From the NCBI GenBank assembly GCA_963818695.1, contig CAWFTG010000001.1:496001-560000 (forward strand): DNA of 64,000 nt, given 5' to 3'. The stretch comes from AP-15 sp963818695 (lineage in GTDB: Bacteria > Pseudomonadota > Alphaproteobacteria > ATCC43930 > CGMCC-115725). Positions 46,969 to 56,035 of this stretch are shown here, one piece after another. Under the pieces are notes generated by a model, which ran no database searches, was not told the DNA's origin, and saw only the letters and a list, made by a program, of their open reading frames with translations. Position 1 is the stretch's first letter; every line of letters starts with the position of its first letter. Made by a program: the position numbers and the translations under genes.

Positions 46969-48282
46969 ATGACCTCTCGCGCCGAAAACGAATTGCTGAC
47001 CCGGGTTGGCCCCGGCACTCCGATGGGCGCGCTGATGCGCCAATATTGGCTGCCGGCCTGCCTATCGTCGGAGCTGGTTGCCGATGGCGATCCGCTGAGG
47101 CTCATGCTGCTGGGCGAGCGGCTGATTGCATTCCGCGACAGCACCGGACGGATCGGCGTTCTCGACCACCGCTGTCCCCACCGCTGCGCCTCGCTGTTCT
47201 TCGGCCGCAATGAGGAAGGCGGTCTGCGCTGCATCTATCATGGCTGGAAGTTCGATGCCGCCGGCAACTGCCTGGAGATGCCCAATCTGCCGGCCGACCA
47301 GGACTTCCGGCAGAAGGTCAAGGCCAAAGCTTATAGAGCAGCCGAACGCGGCGGGCTCGTTTACGTCTACATGGGCGAGCGCGAGGCGGCGCCGCCAATG
47401 CCGGCGATCGAGGCCACGCTCTGTCCTGCCGAAGAAGTCAACATCTCCTGCGTCATGCGCGAGTGCAATTGGCTGCAGGCCCTGGAAGGCGACATCGACA
47501 CGTCGCACTTCAGCTTTCTGCACACCGGCAAAGTCGAGTTCGCCGATATCGACCCCAACCATCTCGAGCGGTTCCAGCTGATCGACCGTGCCCCGCGCTA
47601 CCACGTCCAGACGACCGATTGGGGGACGATGTACGCCGCCTATCGTCCGGCGGAGCCGGGGCATCTCTATTATCGCTTTGCCCATTTCGCATTTCCGTTC
47701 TGGACCTTGTTCCCGAACGGACCACTGACCGACAACGTCTTGACGCAGGCTTGGGTGCCGATGGACGACACGCATGTGATGTCGTTTCAATTCAATTGGA
47801 AGCACAAGACTCCAGTGCTGACCCGCGACAAGACCGGCGCGCCGCTGCCGCTGCTCGCACGCACAACTGACACTCTGCCGAACAGCGCCGATTGGTTCGG
47901 CCGGTGGCGCCCGGTGGCCAATCCGGACAACGACTTCCTGATCGATCGCGAGGCCCAGCGCACGATCAGCTACACTGGCATCGACGGGGTTTTTCCGCAG
48001 GATTTGGCGGTGACTGTCAGCATGGGCGAAATTTCCGACCGCACCCTCGAACATTTGGCTCCGAGCGACCGTATGATCGTGATGACGCGCCGGCGGCTGC
48101 TCGACGCTGCGCGGGCGTTGCGCGACGATGGAATTATCCCGCCGCTGGTCGATGACCCGCGTATCAGTGCCGCAATCCGCTCCGGCGATCTGATCGCCCC
48201 CGAGGATCAGTCTTGGCTGGAGGCTTACGAGCACACCATGCGGCAGGCGCTGCACCCCGGCATGCTGCAGGCGGCTGAATGA
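46969..48282 (+). CDS. Rieske non-heme iron oxygenase subunit
   Basis: This is a 437-residue oxygenase alpha-type subunit. The Rieske [2Fe-2S] site is LDHRCPHRCASLFFG and GLRCIYHGWKFDAAG (C69, H71, C88, H91). The catalytic mononuclear iron site is in LEGDIDTSHFSFLHTG. The length and the PhNO/vanillate-demethylase-like pattern suggest a phthalate-, vanillate- or N-demethylating-type monooxygenase or dioxygenase. It needs a reductase, which is not encoded next to it. The ATG at 46969 has the ribosome site GGAGGAG. It lies 39 bases after the binding protein gene, in one apparent operon with the ABC importer. The substrate is unknown; a ring or N-methyl group is likely. Confidence 0.87.
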   Translation: MTSRAENELLTRVGPGTPMGALMRQYWLPACLSSELVADGDPLRLMLLGERLIAFRDSTGRIGVLDHRCPHRCASLFFGRNEEGGLRCIYHGWKFDAAGNCLEMPNLPADQDFRQKVKAKAYRAAERGGLVYVYMGEREAAPPMPAIEATLCPAEEVNISCVMRECNWLQALEGDIDTSHFSFLHTGKVEFADIDPNHLERFQLIDRAPRYHVQTTDWGTMYAAYRPAEPGHLYYRFAHFAFPFWTLFPNGPLTDNVLTQAWVPMDDTHVMSFQFNWKHKTPVLTRDKTGAPLPLLARTTDTLPNSADWFGRWRPVANPDNDFLIDREAQRTISYTGIDGVFPQDLAVTVSMGEISDRTLEHLAPSDRMIVMTRRRLLDAARALRDDGIIPPLVDDPRISAAIRSGDLIAPEDQSWLEAYEHTMRQALHPGMLQAAE

Positions 48283-48344
48283 GGACACCAGGCCGATGGC
48301 AAGGCGAGCAAAGACCACACCCATCTCGGGGGCGACAATGGCCA

Positions 48345-48613
48345 GACCAGAAGCCGCGGGACCTCGCCGGCAAGAAGATCGGGGCCGTCCCGACCTCGGG
48401 CGAATTCCCGTTCCTGGCCTCCGCCAAAAAACCCGGTTTTGTCTGAACTCGGTCGAGCTGGTCCATGTCGACAACAAGGTGCTCGAACGCATCCTCATGC
48501 AGAAGCAGGCCGACGCGATCATGGGGTTCGGCTCGTCGAGCCTGCCGGCGGAATGGGAGCGAGTCCACGAACGCGTCGCCGAATTCACCAAATACATAAA
48601 GCTGAGCTCTGCG
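48345..48613 (+). pseudogene. third NMT1/SsuA-type binding protein, remnant
   Basis: The text KPRDLAGKKIGAVPTSGEF, then SAKKPGF, then after a shift LNSVELVHVDNKVLERILMQ and KQADAIMGFGSSSLP, joins directly to AEWERVHERVAEF. This is a collapsed paralogue of the proteins at 43019 and 45842: the N-terminal half and a stretch before the end are deleted, and one frameshift is present. It lies between the Rieske gene and the second permease, where an intact binding gene would be expected. Confidence 0.75.
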
Positions 48614-48616
48614 TAA

Positions 48617-49457
48617 ATGGCTGCTCTGCAGGATGCCGTAGCCTCTCCGGTCCGGCTGGGCGACAGCGAACCGGACGGATGGCAGCGTATCGGCCGCGGC
48701 GTGCTATTGCCGCTCGGCTTCGCAGTGCTGGTGACGCTCGCGTGGGAGATCCTGTGCCGAGTGACCCGGATTTCACCGTTGCTGCTGCCGCCGCCCTCTG
48801 CGGTCTGGACAGTGCTGTCGGAGAATTACGAGATCCTTTTCCAGCATGCCTTGCCGACAACAATCGAGACCGTCGTCAGTTTCGGATTGGCGACGCTGCT
48901 CGGGGTTGCGCTCGCGGTCGCCATCACCTTCTCGGCCTGGGTGCGTGAGGCGCTTTACCCGAACATCGTCATGTTCCAGCTGATTCCGAAGATCGCGCTG
49001 GCGCCGCTTTTCATCGTCTGGCTCGGCGTCGGCAGTAAATCCTGCATCGTCGTCGCCATCTTCATCGCTTTCTTTCCGGTCGTCGTGTCGACCGCCACCG
49101 GCCTCGTCAGCGCCAAGCCCGAGGTCCTGCTGCTTTGCTCGATCGCTCACCGCGAGCGAATGGCAAATGTTCCGCCTAGCGCGGTTTCCTTATGCGATGC
49201 CCTTCGTCTTCGCCGGGATGAAGGTCGGCGTGACGATGGCGATGATCGGCGTTATCGTCGGCGAGTTCATCACCGCCCAGGCCGGCCTCGGTTACATCAT
49301 CATGTTCGCCTCCTCGGCTGGCGAGACCGCGACGGTGCTCGCAGCGATCGTGCTGCTCTGCGGCATCGGGCTCGCCCTCTACGGCATCGTTGCGCTCGGA
49401 GAATTGGCGATGCAGCGGTGGTGTGGCGGCGAGATGCCGGTCGGGGGCGTCATATGA
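48617..49457 (+). pseudogene. second ABC permease (SsuC type), frameshifted
   Basis: The first part (ILCRVTRISPLLLPPPSAVW, YPNIVMFQLIPKIALAPLFI, VSAKPEVLLLC) reads in frame 2 from the ATG at 48617. From about 49136 the text continues in another frame (MFRLARFPYAMPFVFAGMK, GVIVGEFITAQAGLGYIIMF) to 49457. One extra base in tgctcgatcgctc explains it; without it LLLCRSLTASEWQMFRLARF is continuous as in the paralogue at 44989. It would be the transmembrane part of a second importer. No second ATPase is next to it. Sequence error or a recent knockout. Confidence 0.8.
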
Positions 49458-49494
49458 CTGCCCTAGTCGCCGCAGCCCCGACGAGGCGGTGGCG

Positions 49495-49572
49495 ATGAAG
49501 GTGGGTGCCAGGCCGACGCAAATCCCGTTCACGCCGGAACGCGTGCTCGCGGCGATCGAGGCGGCGCGGTGA
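49495..49572 (+). pseudogene. possible molybdopterin-oxidase C-terminal remnant
   Basis: A 25-codon frame reads MKVGARPTQIPFTPERVLAA and stops at 49572. GVRPT-IPFTPERVL is a common C-terminal ending of xanthine-dehydrogenase-family large subunits, so this may be the tail of a lost enzyme. It overlaps the GTG start of the next gene as GTGA. Too short to be sure. Confidence 0.35.
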
Positions 49573-50378
49573 CCCCCACCGTGAGCCTCCCGATGTACAA
49601 CCTGCCCGAAATGCGGGCGGATAACACGCGTTTCTGGGAAGCGCTGCGGGAGTTATTGGTCGAGGCGGGGCTGCGCGAGCTTCCTGAGAGGTTGACCTTC
49701 GACCGACTGCCGGTGCCGGAGCGGATCGGCCCTGAGGTACTCTTCTCACAGACCTGCGGCTACCCGCTTGAGACGATCTTTTCCGGGCAGGCCATCCGCC
49801 TTGGCACGCCGTGCTATGCCGTGCCTGGGTGCGACGGGCCCACTCATTGCGGGCTGTTCGTCGTGCCGGCCGGATCAGCCGCGCGCGAATTGCCCGATTT
49901 GCGCGGCAGTATTTTCCTCTTCAACAATCGTCATTCCAATTCGGGGATGAACCTGCCGCGGCGCGCCCTGGCAGACATCGCCGATGGACGCCCCTTCTTC
50001 TCGAAGGTCGTTGAAACGGGGAGTTATCCCGGCAATCTCGACCGCATCTCGCGCGGCGAAGCCGATGCGACCGCAGTCGACAACGTCACCTACGCCTTCT
50101 GGTGTCATTACCGCCCCGAAGCGGCGCGGCAAGTCCGCGTCCTCGCGCGGACGCCAGCAAGCCCGGCGATACCCTTCGTGACGTCGGCCGCGACGCCGAC
50201 GGCGACCGTGGCAATTTTGCGCGATGCCCTGACCCGCTTGGGATGTGAGCCGCACACTGCAACAGCCCGCGCTGGTCTCTGCATAACCGGCATCGTGGAT
50301 GTGCCCGCAGCCGCCTATCGCCGGCTGCTCGAATACGAGCACGAAGCAGCCGAACTCGGCTATCCTGAGCTCGCTTAA
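49569..50378 (+). CDS. PhnD/SsuA/transferrin-family binding protein without signal peptide
   Basis: This is a 269-residue protein with no export signal. It starts near VSLPMYNLPEMRADNTRFW and has VLFSQTCGYPLETIFSG, GCDGPTHCGLFVVP, NNRHSNSGMNLPRRALA and GEADATAVDNVTYAFW. These are marks of a soluble PhnD-like family of periplasmic-binding-protein fold proteins. Lacking a signal peptide, it may act in the cytoplasm as a binding protein or enzyme-like protein. GTG start at 49569. A cupin gene follows 15 bases downstream. The ligand is unknown; context suggests the same substrate family as the importers. Confidence 0.75.
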   Translation: MTPTVSLPMYNLPEMRADNTRFWEALRELLVEAGLRELPERLTFDRLPVPERIGPEVLFSQTCGYPLETIFSGQAIRLGTPCYAVPGCDGPTHCGLFVVPAGSAARELPDLRGSIFLFNNRHSNSGMNLPRRALADIADGRPFFSKVVETGSYPGNLDRISRGEADATAVDNVTYAFWCHYRPEAARQVRVLARTPASPAIPFVTSAATPTATVAILRDALTRLGCEPHTATARAGLCITGIVDVPAAAYRRLLEYEHEAAELGYPELA

Positions 50379-50392
50379 AACAGGAGGCATCA

Positions 50393-50893
50393 ATGCTCGA
50401 GGAGAAATTACCGCTTGAGAACAAATTGACCGGCCGTGTCGCACGGTTTGCCGATCGCCGAGAAGACTGGTCGGTATTCGGGTTCGAGACCGCCCGCGAC
50501 CCGCGCTACGCCCGTGCTCAACGCCGCTACCTCGGGGCCAGCGGCTCGGCAGATCCCAAGGATCTGCGCGGCGCCATCGCGGCGACGGCCTTCACAATGT
50601 CGATACAGACAATGCCCGCGGGAAATCGCATTCCGGTCCATTGTCACGAAACCGACGAGGTTTTCTTTATCCTGGAAGGCGAATGCCTCGTGCGCTGCTG
50701 GGAAGGTGGGGAGAGCTGCGACATTCGGCTGGGCCGCTGGGATCTCGTTGCGTTGCCGCCGTTCCTGAACCACGAGGTCTTCAACGACGGCCCCGGCGAT
50801 TGCCACGTCCAGACATTGCTCGCCAAGCCCCAACCACTACGTCCGCAATATTCCGACCCAGAGTTGCTGGAGCTGCAAGCCGCCCAGGGGTGA
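50393..50893 (+). CDS. cupin-domain protein
   Basis: This is a 166-residue single cupin. The metal motif is IPVHCHETDEVFFILEGEC (HxH-x4-E) followed by FLNHEVFNDGPG (second His). Typical small cupins hold Fe, Mn or Zn and act as dioxygenases, isomerases or binding proteins. The ATG at 50393 has the strong site AGGAGG. It closes the operon that starts near 48.6 kb. The following gap holds a sigma-54 promoter. The reaction is unknown; ring opening of a hydroxylated product is one option. Confidence 0.8.
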   Translation: MLEEKLPLENKLTGRVARFADRREDWSVFGFETARDPRYARAQRRYLGASGSADPKDLRGAIAATAFTMSIQTMPAGNRIPVHCHETDEVFFILEGECLVRCWEGGESCDIRLGRWDLVALPPFLNHEVFNDGPGDCHVQTLLAKPQPLRPQYSDPELLELQAAQG

Positions 50894-50965
50894 GGCGTGC
50901 AGACGGCCGCTACCAGTCGCGAGTGACGGGCGACGGTGCGCTAAGCGGATAGGCACGGTTCCGAC

Positions 50966-50980
50966 TGGCACGAATCCTGC
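50966..50980 (+). promoter_or_regulatory. sigma-54 promoter before the lyase stub
   Basis: TGGCACG-AATC-CTGC followed by T, full -24 match, one change in the -12 box, correct spacing. It lies about 46 bases before the ATG at 51027 and would drive the stub, the FAD monooxygenase and perhaps the amidohydrolase. Confidence 0.6.
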
Positions 50981-51026
50981 TTGACACCGGCGACTTCTTC
51001 TCGAAATTTGCGAGGGAGCGGCCGGG

Positions 51027-51182
51027 ATGGACCCCATCGCCGTTGCAGAGCTTACTTCCGAGGCATTTGCCCCCTTTGGTGAAGTCGGCGCACCACTCGC
51101 CGTCGGTCACGCAGCAGCTGATGTCGCGCTCGAACTGCCGCAAGCAATACCGCGGTTTTCGATCCCGGCGTTTGCGACATGA
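51027..51182 (+). pseudogene. ureidoglycolate-lyase-like N-terminal stub
   Basis: A 51-codon frame with a good ribosome site (GAGGGAG). It reads MDPIAVAELTSEAFAPFGEV, which resembles the start of AllA-type ureidoglycolate lyases, then a stop. About 110 codons of the normal enzyme are missing. The stop overlaps the start of the next gene as ATGA (51179-51182), so translation is still coupled. It may be a truncated gene kept as a leader. Confidence 0.5.
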
Positions 51183-52357
51183 AGCGCACGGTCGAGATTG
51201 CCGGTGGTGGCATTGCGGGGCTGACGACCGGTCTCGCCTTTGCGCAGAAGGGCTGGCGCGTTTGCGTCCATGAGCAGGACAGCGCACTGCGAATTGTCGG
51301 CGCGGGGATCCACATTTGGGAAAACGGGTTGCGGGTGCTCGACGCATTGGGCGTGCTGACTCGAGTAACTGCCGGCGTCATCCCGGCCTCCCGCCATGAA
51401 AAGCGCAACCACAATGGCAGCGTATTCGCCAGCAGCCGTGTCGGCCGGGGTCTTCGCCTTTATGTGCCGTTGCGCGAAACCCTGCTGACGGCGCTCCATG
51501 AGGCCCTCATCGACACTGGCGGTGAGGTTGTGTTCAATTCGCGCGCGGTGGCGGCGAATCCGGACGGGTGGCTGCATTTTGAGAATGGAAGCTCGCGGCA
51601 CGCCGACCTCGTTGTCGGCGCCGACGGTGTCAACTCGCCGGTCCGCGACAGCCTCGGTCTGCTGAAATGGCGGCGTCCGGCAAACCAATTCGGCTATCGG
51701 GCGATGATCCGTCGCGAGCCGGATGAGCTCGAAACGGCAGCTGGGCAAGCCCATTGCGAGAACTGGAATGGGTCGCGCCGGCTGCTCTACGCGCCGTGCA
51801 CCACTGAACTTGCTTATGTGCAATTTTCTTCATTGGCAGGTGATACTTCGGGCAATGCGGTGCCGATCGATCGCGGCTTTTGGCGTTCGCTGTTTCCTCA
51901 TCTGGGTTGGATCATCGACCGGATCCCCGATGAAGGACGAGGGGACTGGTTCGAGATAATCCGGCTCGAGGGCTGGTCGAGCGGCCGGGTGGCGATCGTT
52001 GGGGACGCGGCCAGCGCGCAGCCGCCCTTTCTCGGCCAAGGAGGCGGATGCTCGATGATGTCCGGCTTCGTGCTGGCTCACATGATCGATCGCGAAGGCG
52101 ATGTGCTCGACGGCATCTCCGCTTGGGAGATTCATGAGCGCCCGTTCACCGAATGGGTCCAGCGGATCGCCTATTGGTATGGGCAATTGGCCTTTTTGCC
52201 GGCAACCGTACGTACAGCCATCTTTAGAGCCCTCAATGCAAATGAATGGGTGAAGCGTCAAACATTGCTGGCGGCCGCTTGCCGGGACGTGACCGCGCCA
52301 CGCCGGATTTCGCCCAGCTCCGCGTCGAATTCATCGATTTATCCTCTAATCCACTGA
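51179..52357 (+). CDS. FAD-dependent monooxygenase
   Basis: This is a 392-residue class A flavoprotein monooxygenase (UbiH/salicylate-hydroxylase-like). The FAD Rossmann motif is EIAGGGIAGLTTGLAFAQKG, the middle motif is VVGADGVNSPVRDSL and the second FAD motif is VAIVGDAASAQPPFLGQGG. It uses NAD(P)H and O2 to hydroxylate an aromatic or ring substrate in the cytoplasm. The ATG at 51179 overlaps the stub's stop. The last part (after about 365) is low complexity. It is followed 60 bases later by the amidohydrolase gene. Members in purine and pyrimidine pathways exist (for example the urate oxidase HpxO), which fits the context but is not proven. Confidence 0.82.
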   Translation: MKRTVEIAGGGIAGLTTGLAFAQKGWRVCVHEQDSALRIVGAGIHIWENGLRVLDALGVLTRVTAGVIPASRHEKRNHNGSVFASSRVGRGLRLYVPLRETLLTALHEALIDTGGEVVFNSRAVAANPDGWLHFENGSSRHADLVVGADGVNSPVRDSLGLLKWRRPANQFGYRAMIRREPDELETAAGQAHCENWNGSRRLLYAPCTTELAYVQFSSLAGDTSGNAVPIDRGFWRSLFPHLGWIIDRIPDEGRGDWFEIIRLEGWSSGRVAIVGDAASAQPPFLGQGGGCSMMSGFVLAHMIDREGDVLDGISAWEIHERPFTEWVQRIAYWYGQLAFLPATVRTAIFRALNANEWVKRQTLLAAACRDVTAPRRISPSSASNSSIYPLIH

Positions 52358-52417
52358 TGCTGGCGCGCAAACCGGTTACCTGGCGCCTTCACGCGCACTC
52401 CTAAAGGTGCCCGGTAG

Positions 52418-53524
52418 ATGGAATGTATTGTCTACCGCGTGCCAATGTGCAACCCCGGCGACGCCTCGGCAGTTCTGCGGCTGATCGACGACGGGCTGAC
52501 TGCCCCGCATGAAATCAGGGCGATCCTCGGCAAGACCGAAGGCAACGGCTGCGTCAACGACTTCACCCGCGGGTATGCGACGATGGCCCTCTCGGTCGCC
52601 CTCGCGAAGCCGCTCGGCATCACCGCCGAGGAGGTGCCCGCGCGCGTCGCCATGGTGATGTCTGGCGGCACAGAGGGCGGATTGTCGCCGCATTTTCTTG
52701 TGTTTGCCGTTCGCGACCGGGGAACGCCGCCCACCGGTGGCAAATCCCTTGCAGTCGGGGTGGCGTCCACCCGGATGCTCTCGCCCGAGCAGATCGGCCG
52801 CATGCCGCAAGTGGAGTTGACGGCGGTCGCGGTGCGTGAGGCGATGAAGCGCGCGGCAATCGCCGATAATGTCGGTGTCCATTGGGTACAGATCAAATGT
52901 CCGCTGCTGACCAATGAGCGCATGGCTGAGTCCGCATCACGTGGTACGACCACGGCGACCGACGATACCTACACCTCAATGGCCTTGTCGCGCGGGGCCT
53001 CGGCGCTCGGAGCGGCGCTCGCCCTTGGCGAAGTCGACCCTGCGGCGCTCGATGACCAGGCGATTGGGGGCGATTTCGGCCTGTGGTCGCCGCGTGCCAG
53101 CGCTTCGGCCGGTGTCGAACTCTTGCACAGCGAAATCATCGTGCTCGGCAACAGCGCCGCGTGGTCGGGCGACAATGTGATCGCCCACGGGGTGATGCAG
53201 GACGCGATCGATCTGCCCAGTGCAATCGGCGTGCTGAGTGAGCTCGATTTCAAGATTGCGGGCCAACTGGACGAAGCATCGGCCTCGCGCATTCTGGCCG
53301 TGCTCGCCAAGGCCGAGGCTTCGCGCAGCGGCACAATCCGTGGCGCGCGTCACGTGATGTGGGACGACAGCGATATCCAGGCGAGCCGCCATGCGCGCGC
53401 GCTCGTCGGCGGTGTGCTCGCCGGAGTCATCGGCCGCACCGACTTGTTCGTCTCGGGCGGCGCCGAGCACCAGGGACCCGACGGCGGCGGGCCTATCGCG
53501 GTGATAGCCCGCCGCCCCTGCTGA
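52418..53524 (+). CDS. cyanuric acid amidohydrolase / barbiturase family enzyme
   Basis: This is a 368-residue enzyme of the AtzD/TrzD/barbiturase family, known for opening cyanuric acid or barbituric acid rings. The three-fold pattern of Lys-Ser pairs is visible: K39 in LGKTEGNGCVND, S82 in VMSGGTEGG, K160 in VQIKCPLLT, S230 in SASAGVEL, K298 in VLAKAEASRSG and S346 in FVSGGAEHQGPDGGGP. These positions fit the family's catalytic architecture. It acts in the cytoplasm on a cyclic ureide-like substrate. The ATG at 52418 is close to AAGGTG. It lies 60 bases after the FAD monooxygenase. Which ring it cleaves cannot be read from the sequence. Confidence 0.87.
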   Translation: MECIVYRVPMCNPGDASAVLRLIDDGLTAPHEIRAILGKTEGNGCVNDFTRGYATMALSVALAKPLGITAEEVPARVAMVMSGGTEGGLSPHFLVFAVRDRGTPPTGGKSLAVGVASTRMLSPEQIGRMPQVELTAVAVREAMKRAAIADNVGVHWVQIKCPLLTNERMAESASRGTTTATDDTYTSMALSRGASALGAALALGEVDPAALDDQAIGGDFGLWSPRASASAGVELLHSEIIVLGNSAAWSGDNVIAHGVMQDAIDLPSAIGVLSELDFKIAGQLDEASASRILAVLAKAEASRSGTIRGARHVMWDDSDIQASRHARALVGGVLAGVIGRTDLFVSGGAEHQGPDGGGPIAVIARRPC

Positions 53525-53536
53525 ACAGCGGCTTGC

Positions 53537-53551
53537 TGGCCCGACAATTGC
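53537..53551 (+). promoter_or_regulatory. possible sigma-54 promoter before the PotA-type ATPase
   Basis: TGGCCCG-ACAA-TTGC followed by A. The -12 box is perfect and the -24 box has one change. It is 17 bases before the ATG at 53568, so the RNA leader would be very short. Medium support. Confidence 0.45.
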
Positions 53552-53567
53552 ACGCGGCTGACCGGTG

Positions 53568-54683
53568 ATGACAGCGTCGTCCGAAGTTCGGCTCATCGAG
53601 CTGACCAAGACCTTCGGCCGCACCGTAGCGGTCGACGCGATTTCGGCCGAGCTTCCCGGCGGCAGTTATTGTTGCCTGCTCGGTCCTTCGGGCTGCGGCA
53701 AGACGACGACTTTGCGCATGATCGCCGGCCACGAGCCTCCGACCAGCGGTGACGTTACCGTCGGCGGCGAGCGCGTGACCGATCTGCCGCCGGCGCGGCG
53801 GCGTACCGCGATGATGTTCCAGAGCTACGCGCTATTTCCGCATCTGAATTGCACCGACAACGTCGCATTCAGCCTGCGTATGCGCGGTGCGACGAAAGTC
53901 GAGCGCCGCGCTAAGGCGCGCGAGATGCTGCGCCTTGTCGAAATGGAGGCGCAGGCGGAGCGCCTGCCGTCCCAGCTGTCCGGCGGGCAGCAGCAGCGGG
54001 TGGCGCTCGCACGCGCGCTCGTCACCAATCCCAGCGTGCTGCTGCTCGACGAGCCGCTATCCGCGCTCGACCCGTTCTTACGCGTGCGCATGCGCGAGGA
54101 GCTGAAGCGCTTCCAACGCCGGTTCGGCATCAGCTTCGTGCACGTGACCCACAGCCAGGACGAAGCGCTGGCTCTCGCCGATCTCGTTATCGTGATGAAT
54201 GAGGGCCGCATCGAACAGGCAGCGCCGCCGCGCACCGTGTTTGACTGGCCGAGCACCGCTTTCGTTGCGCGCTTCATCGGCGGCCACAACGTTCTGCGCT
54301 GCGTTGTCGAGGCGGCTGACGCGAAGGGCGCCCGGCTCCGCGGCCCGCATGGGATCGCGATCGAGACGGCAAGGTCTGGATTAGCGACGGGCAGCGTCGT
54401 TCATGTCGCGATCCGCAGCGATCGAATGCACATAAAACGGGCAGGGCAGCGTCTGAAAGCGGTCGGCTCAGGCAACGGCCTGGTGTTCTCGCGCGAGGCG
54501 CTGGAGTCGCAAGTCGCCGCAGTCGAATACCAGGGCGCCATTGTCAAGCTGCGCCTCGAAGCGGATTGGGGCGACGAGCTGACAGTGACGCTCGCCGACC
54601 AAACCTTCTACACAGCGCCGCTCGCCGAGGGCGACGTCGTGGCAATTGATTGGGACGATGCTGAAGCGCATGTCGTGAGCTGA
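53568..54683 (+). CDS. spermidine/putrescine-type ABC ATPase (PotA family)
   Basis: This is a 371-residue ATPase. Walker A is LGPSGCGKTTTLRMIAG, the Q-loop is MFQSYALFPHLNCTDNVAF, the signature is QLSGGQQQRVALARALV and Walker B is VLLLDEPLSALDPFLR. A C-terminal TOBE-type regulatory domain (about 240-371) includes VIDWDD-like text (AIDWDDAEAHVV). It energises the PotBC-type permeases at 56-58 kb with the binding protein at 54705. A GTG precedes the ATG by one codon; the ATG at 53568 is chosen. The transport substrate may be a cyclic amide or polyamine; context suggests the substrate of the hydrolases that follow. Confidence 0.9.
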   Translation: MTASSEVRLIELTKTFGRTVAVDAISAELPGGSYCCLLGPSGCGKTTTLRMIAGHEPPTSGDVTVGGERVTDLPPARRRTAMMFQSYALFPHLNCTDNVAFSLRMRGATKVERRAKAREMLRLVEMEAQAERLPSQLSGGQQQRVALARALVTNPSVLLLDEPLSALDPFLRVRMREELKRFQRRFGISFVHVTHSQDEALALADLVIVMNEGRIEQAAPPRTVFDWPSTAFVARFIGGHNVLRCVVEAADAKGARLRGPHGIAIETARSGLATGSVVHVAIRSDRMHIKRAGQRLKAVGSGNGLVFSREALESQVAAVEYQGAIVKLRLEADWGDELTVTLADQTFYTAPLAEGDVVAIDWDDAEAHVVS

Positions 54684-54704
54684 ACTTTACCTGGGAGGAG
54701 AGTA

Positions 54705-55985
54705 ATGCGGCAGAGTTTGGGAACGTCACGACGCAGGTTTCTAAAAGGTACGGCAGCCACCGGGGGATTGGCGCTTGGCGCCGGTGCATTCACCGGCTTC
54801 CCGTACGTCCGCGCGGCCGAGCCGGTGACGCTGCGAATCGCCGGTACCGGTGTCAACCAATTCAAGGAGCTCGCCGACAAATGCAAGGCCGATCTCGGCT
54901 TCACCGTTCAATACACCTCCCTGGTCTCGGACGACGTCGTCAAACGAGCGGTTACTCAGCCGAGCTCGTTCGATCTCTTGGATTCGGAATATTGGATGCT
55001 GAAGAAGATCGTGCCGTCGGGCAATCTGCGCGGCATCGACGTCACTAGGATCAAGTACTACGACGAGATCGTTCCGATATTCACCAAGGGCGAGCTGCCA
55101 AACGGCAAAAAGGTGGCGATGGAGGGCATCGCACCGATCAAGGTCGCCTATCTGACTGCGGAAAAATCGGAGAAATTCGCCCCGCAACCATCGCAATGGA
55201 TGACGGTGATCCCGACCGTCTACAATGCCGACACTTTGGGCATCCGACCCGATCTGATTAAGCGCCCGATCAAATCCTGGGGCGAGCTGCTCAACCCCGA
55301 GTTCAAAGGAAAATCGGCGATCCTGAATATCCCGTCGATCGGCATCATGGATGCGGCGATGGTAAGCGAGGCCAAGGGTCTCGTCAGTTACGGCGACAAA
55401 GGCAACATGACCACACCGGAGATCGACAAGACCATCGCCGTCATGATCGAGGCCAAGAAGGCGGGGCAGTTCCGCGCGTTCTGGAAGGAATTCAACGAAA
55501 GCGTCAACCTGATGGCCTCAGGTGAGGTGGTGATCCAATCGATGTGGTCGCCGGCGGTGACGAAGGTGCGGCAGATGGGCATCGCCTGCGTCTACCAGCC
55601 ATTGAAGGAGGGCTATCGCGGCTGGGCCGCCGGGCTCGGCGTGCCGACCCATCTGCAGGGCCCGATGCTCGATGCCGCGTATGAATTCATCAACTGGTAT
55701 TTGTCCGGCTGGGCCGGCGCCTTTCTCAACCGCCAAGGCTATTACACGGCCGTTCTTGACACGGCGAGGAAGCAGATGAGCGCGGACGAGTGGGATTTCT
55801 GGATGGAAGGCAAGCCGGCCAAAGGCGACATCCTCAGCCCGACCGGCGAAAAGATCGAAAGCGCCGGCGCGGTGCGCGACGGCGGCTCGTTCTGGGATCG
55901 CATGGGGCGCGTCAGCGTGTGGAACACGGTGATGGACGAGGACCGGTATATGGTCCGCAAATGGAACGAGTTCATCGCCGCGTGA
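54705..55985 (+). CDS. PotD-like ABC substrate-binding protein
   Basis: This is a 426-residue Tat-exported binding protein (SRRRFLKGTAATGGLALGAG). The mature part (VTLRIAGTGVNQFKELADKC, QPSSFDLLDSEYWMLKKIVP, SWGELLNPEFKGKSAILNIP, YEFINWYLSGWAGAFLNRQG) fits the PotD/PotF-like family of extracellular solute-binding proteins. The ATG at 54705 has GGGAGGAG upstream. It is 22 bases after the ATPase. The first of the two permeases starts at 56069, and the gap between contains a dispersed two-hairpin element. Ligand unknown. Confidence 0.87.
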   Translation: MRQSLGTSRRRFLKGTAATGGLALGAGAFTGFPYVRAAEPVTLRIAGTGVNQFKELADKCKADLGFTVQYTSLVSDDVVKRAVTQPSSFDLLDSEYWMLKKIVPSGNLRGIDVTRIKYYDEIVPIFTKGELPNGKKVAMEGIAPIKVAYLTAEKSEKFAPQPSQWMTVIPTVYNADTLGIRPDLIKRPIKSWGELLNPEFKGKSAILNIPSIGIMDAAMVSEAKGLVSYGDKGNMTTPEIDKTIAVMIEAKKAGQFRAFWKEFNESVNLMASGEVVIQSMWSPAVTKVRQMGIACVYQPLKEGYRGWAAGLGVPTHLQGPMLDAAYEFINWYLSGWAGAFLNRQGYYTAVLDTARKQMSADEWDFWMEGKPAKGDILSPTGEKIESAGAVRDGGSFWDRMGRVSVWNTVMDEDRYMVRKWNEFIAA

Positions 55986-56035
55986 CGATCTCCAACGTTT
56001 CATGGAATCAACCCATTATTCCGCTTCAATTCATC

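Noticed and set aside
49804..49818. TGGCACG at 49804 as a sigma-54 promoter
   Set aside because: The -12 box does not fit (GCTA) and it is within a coding region.
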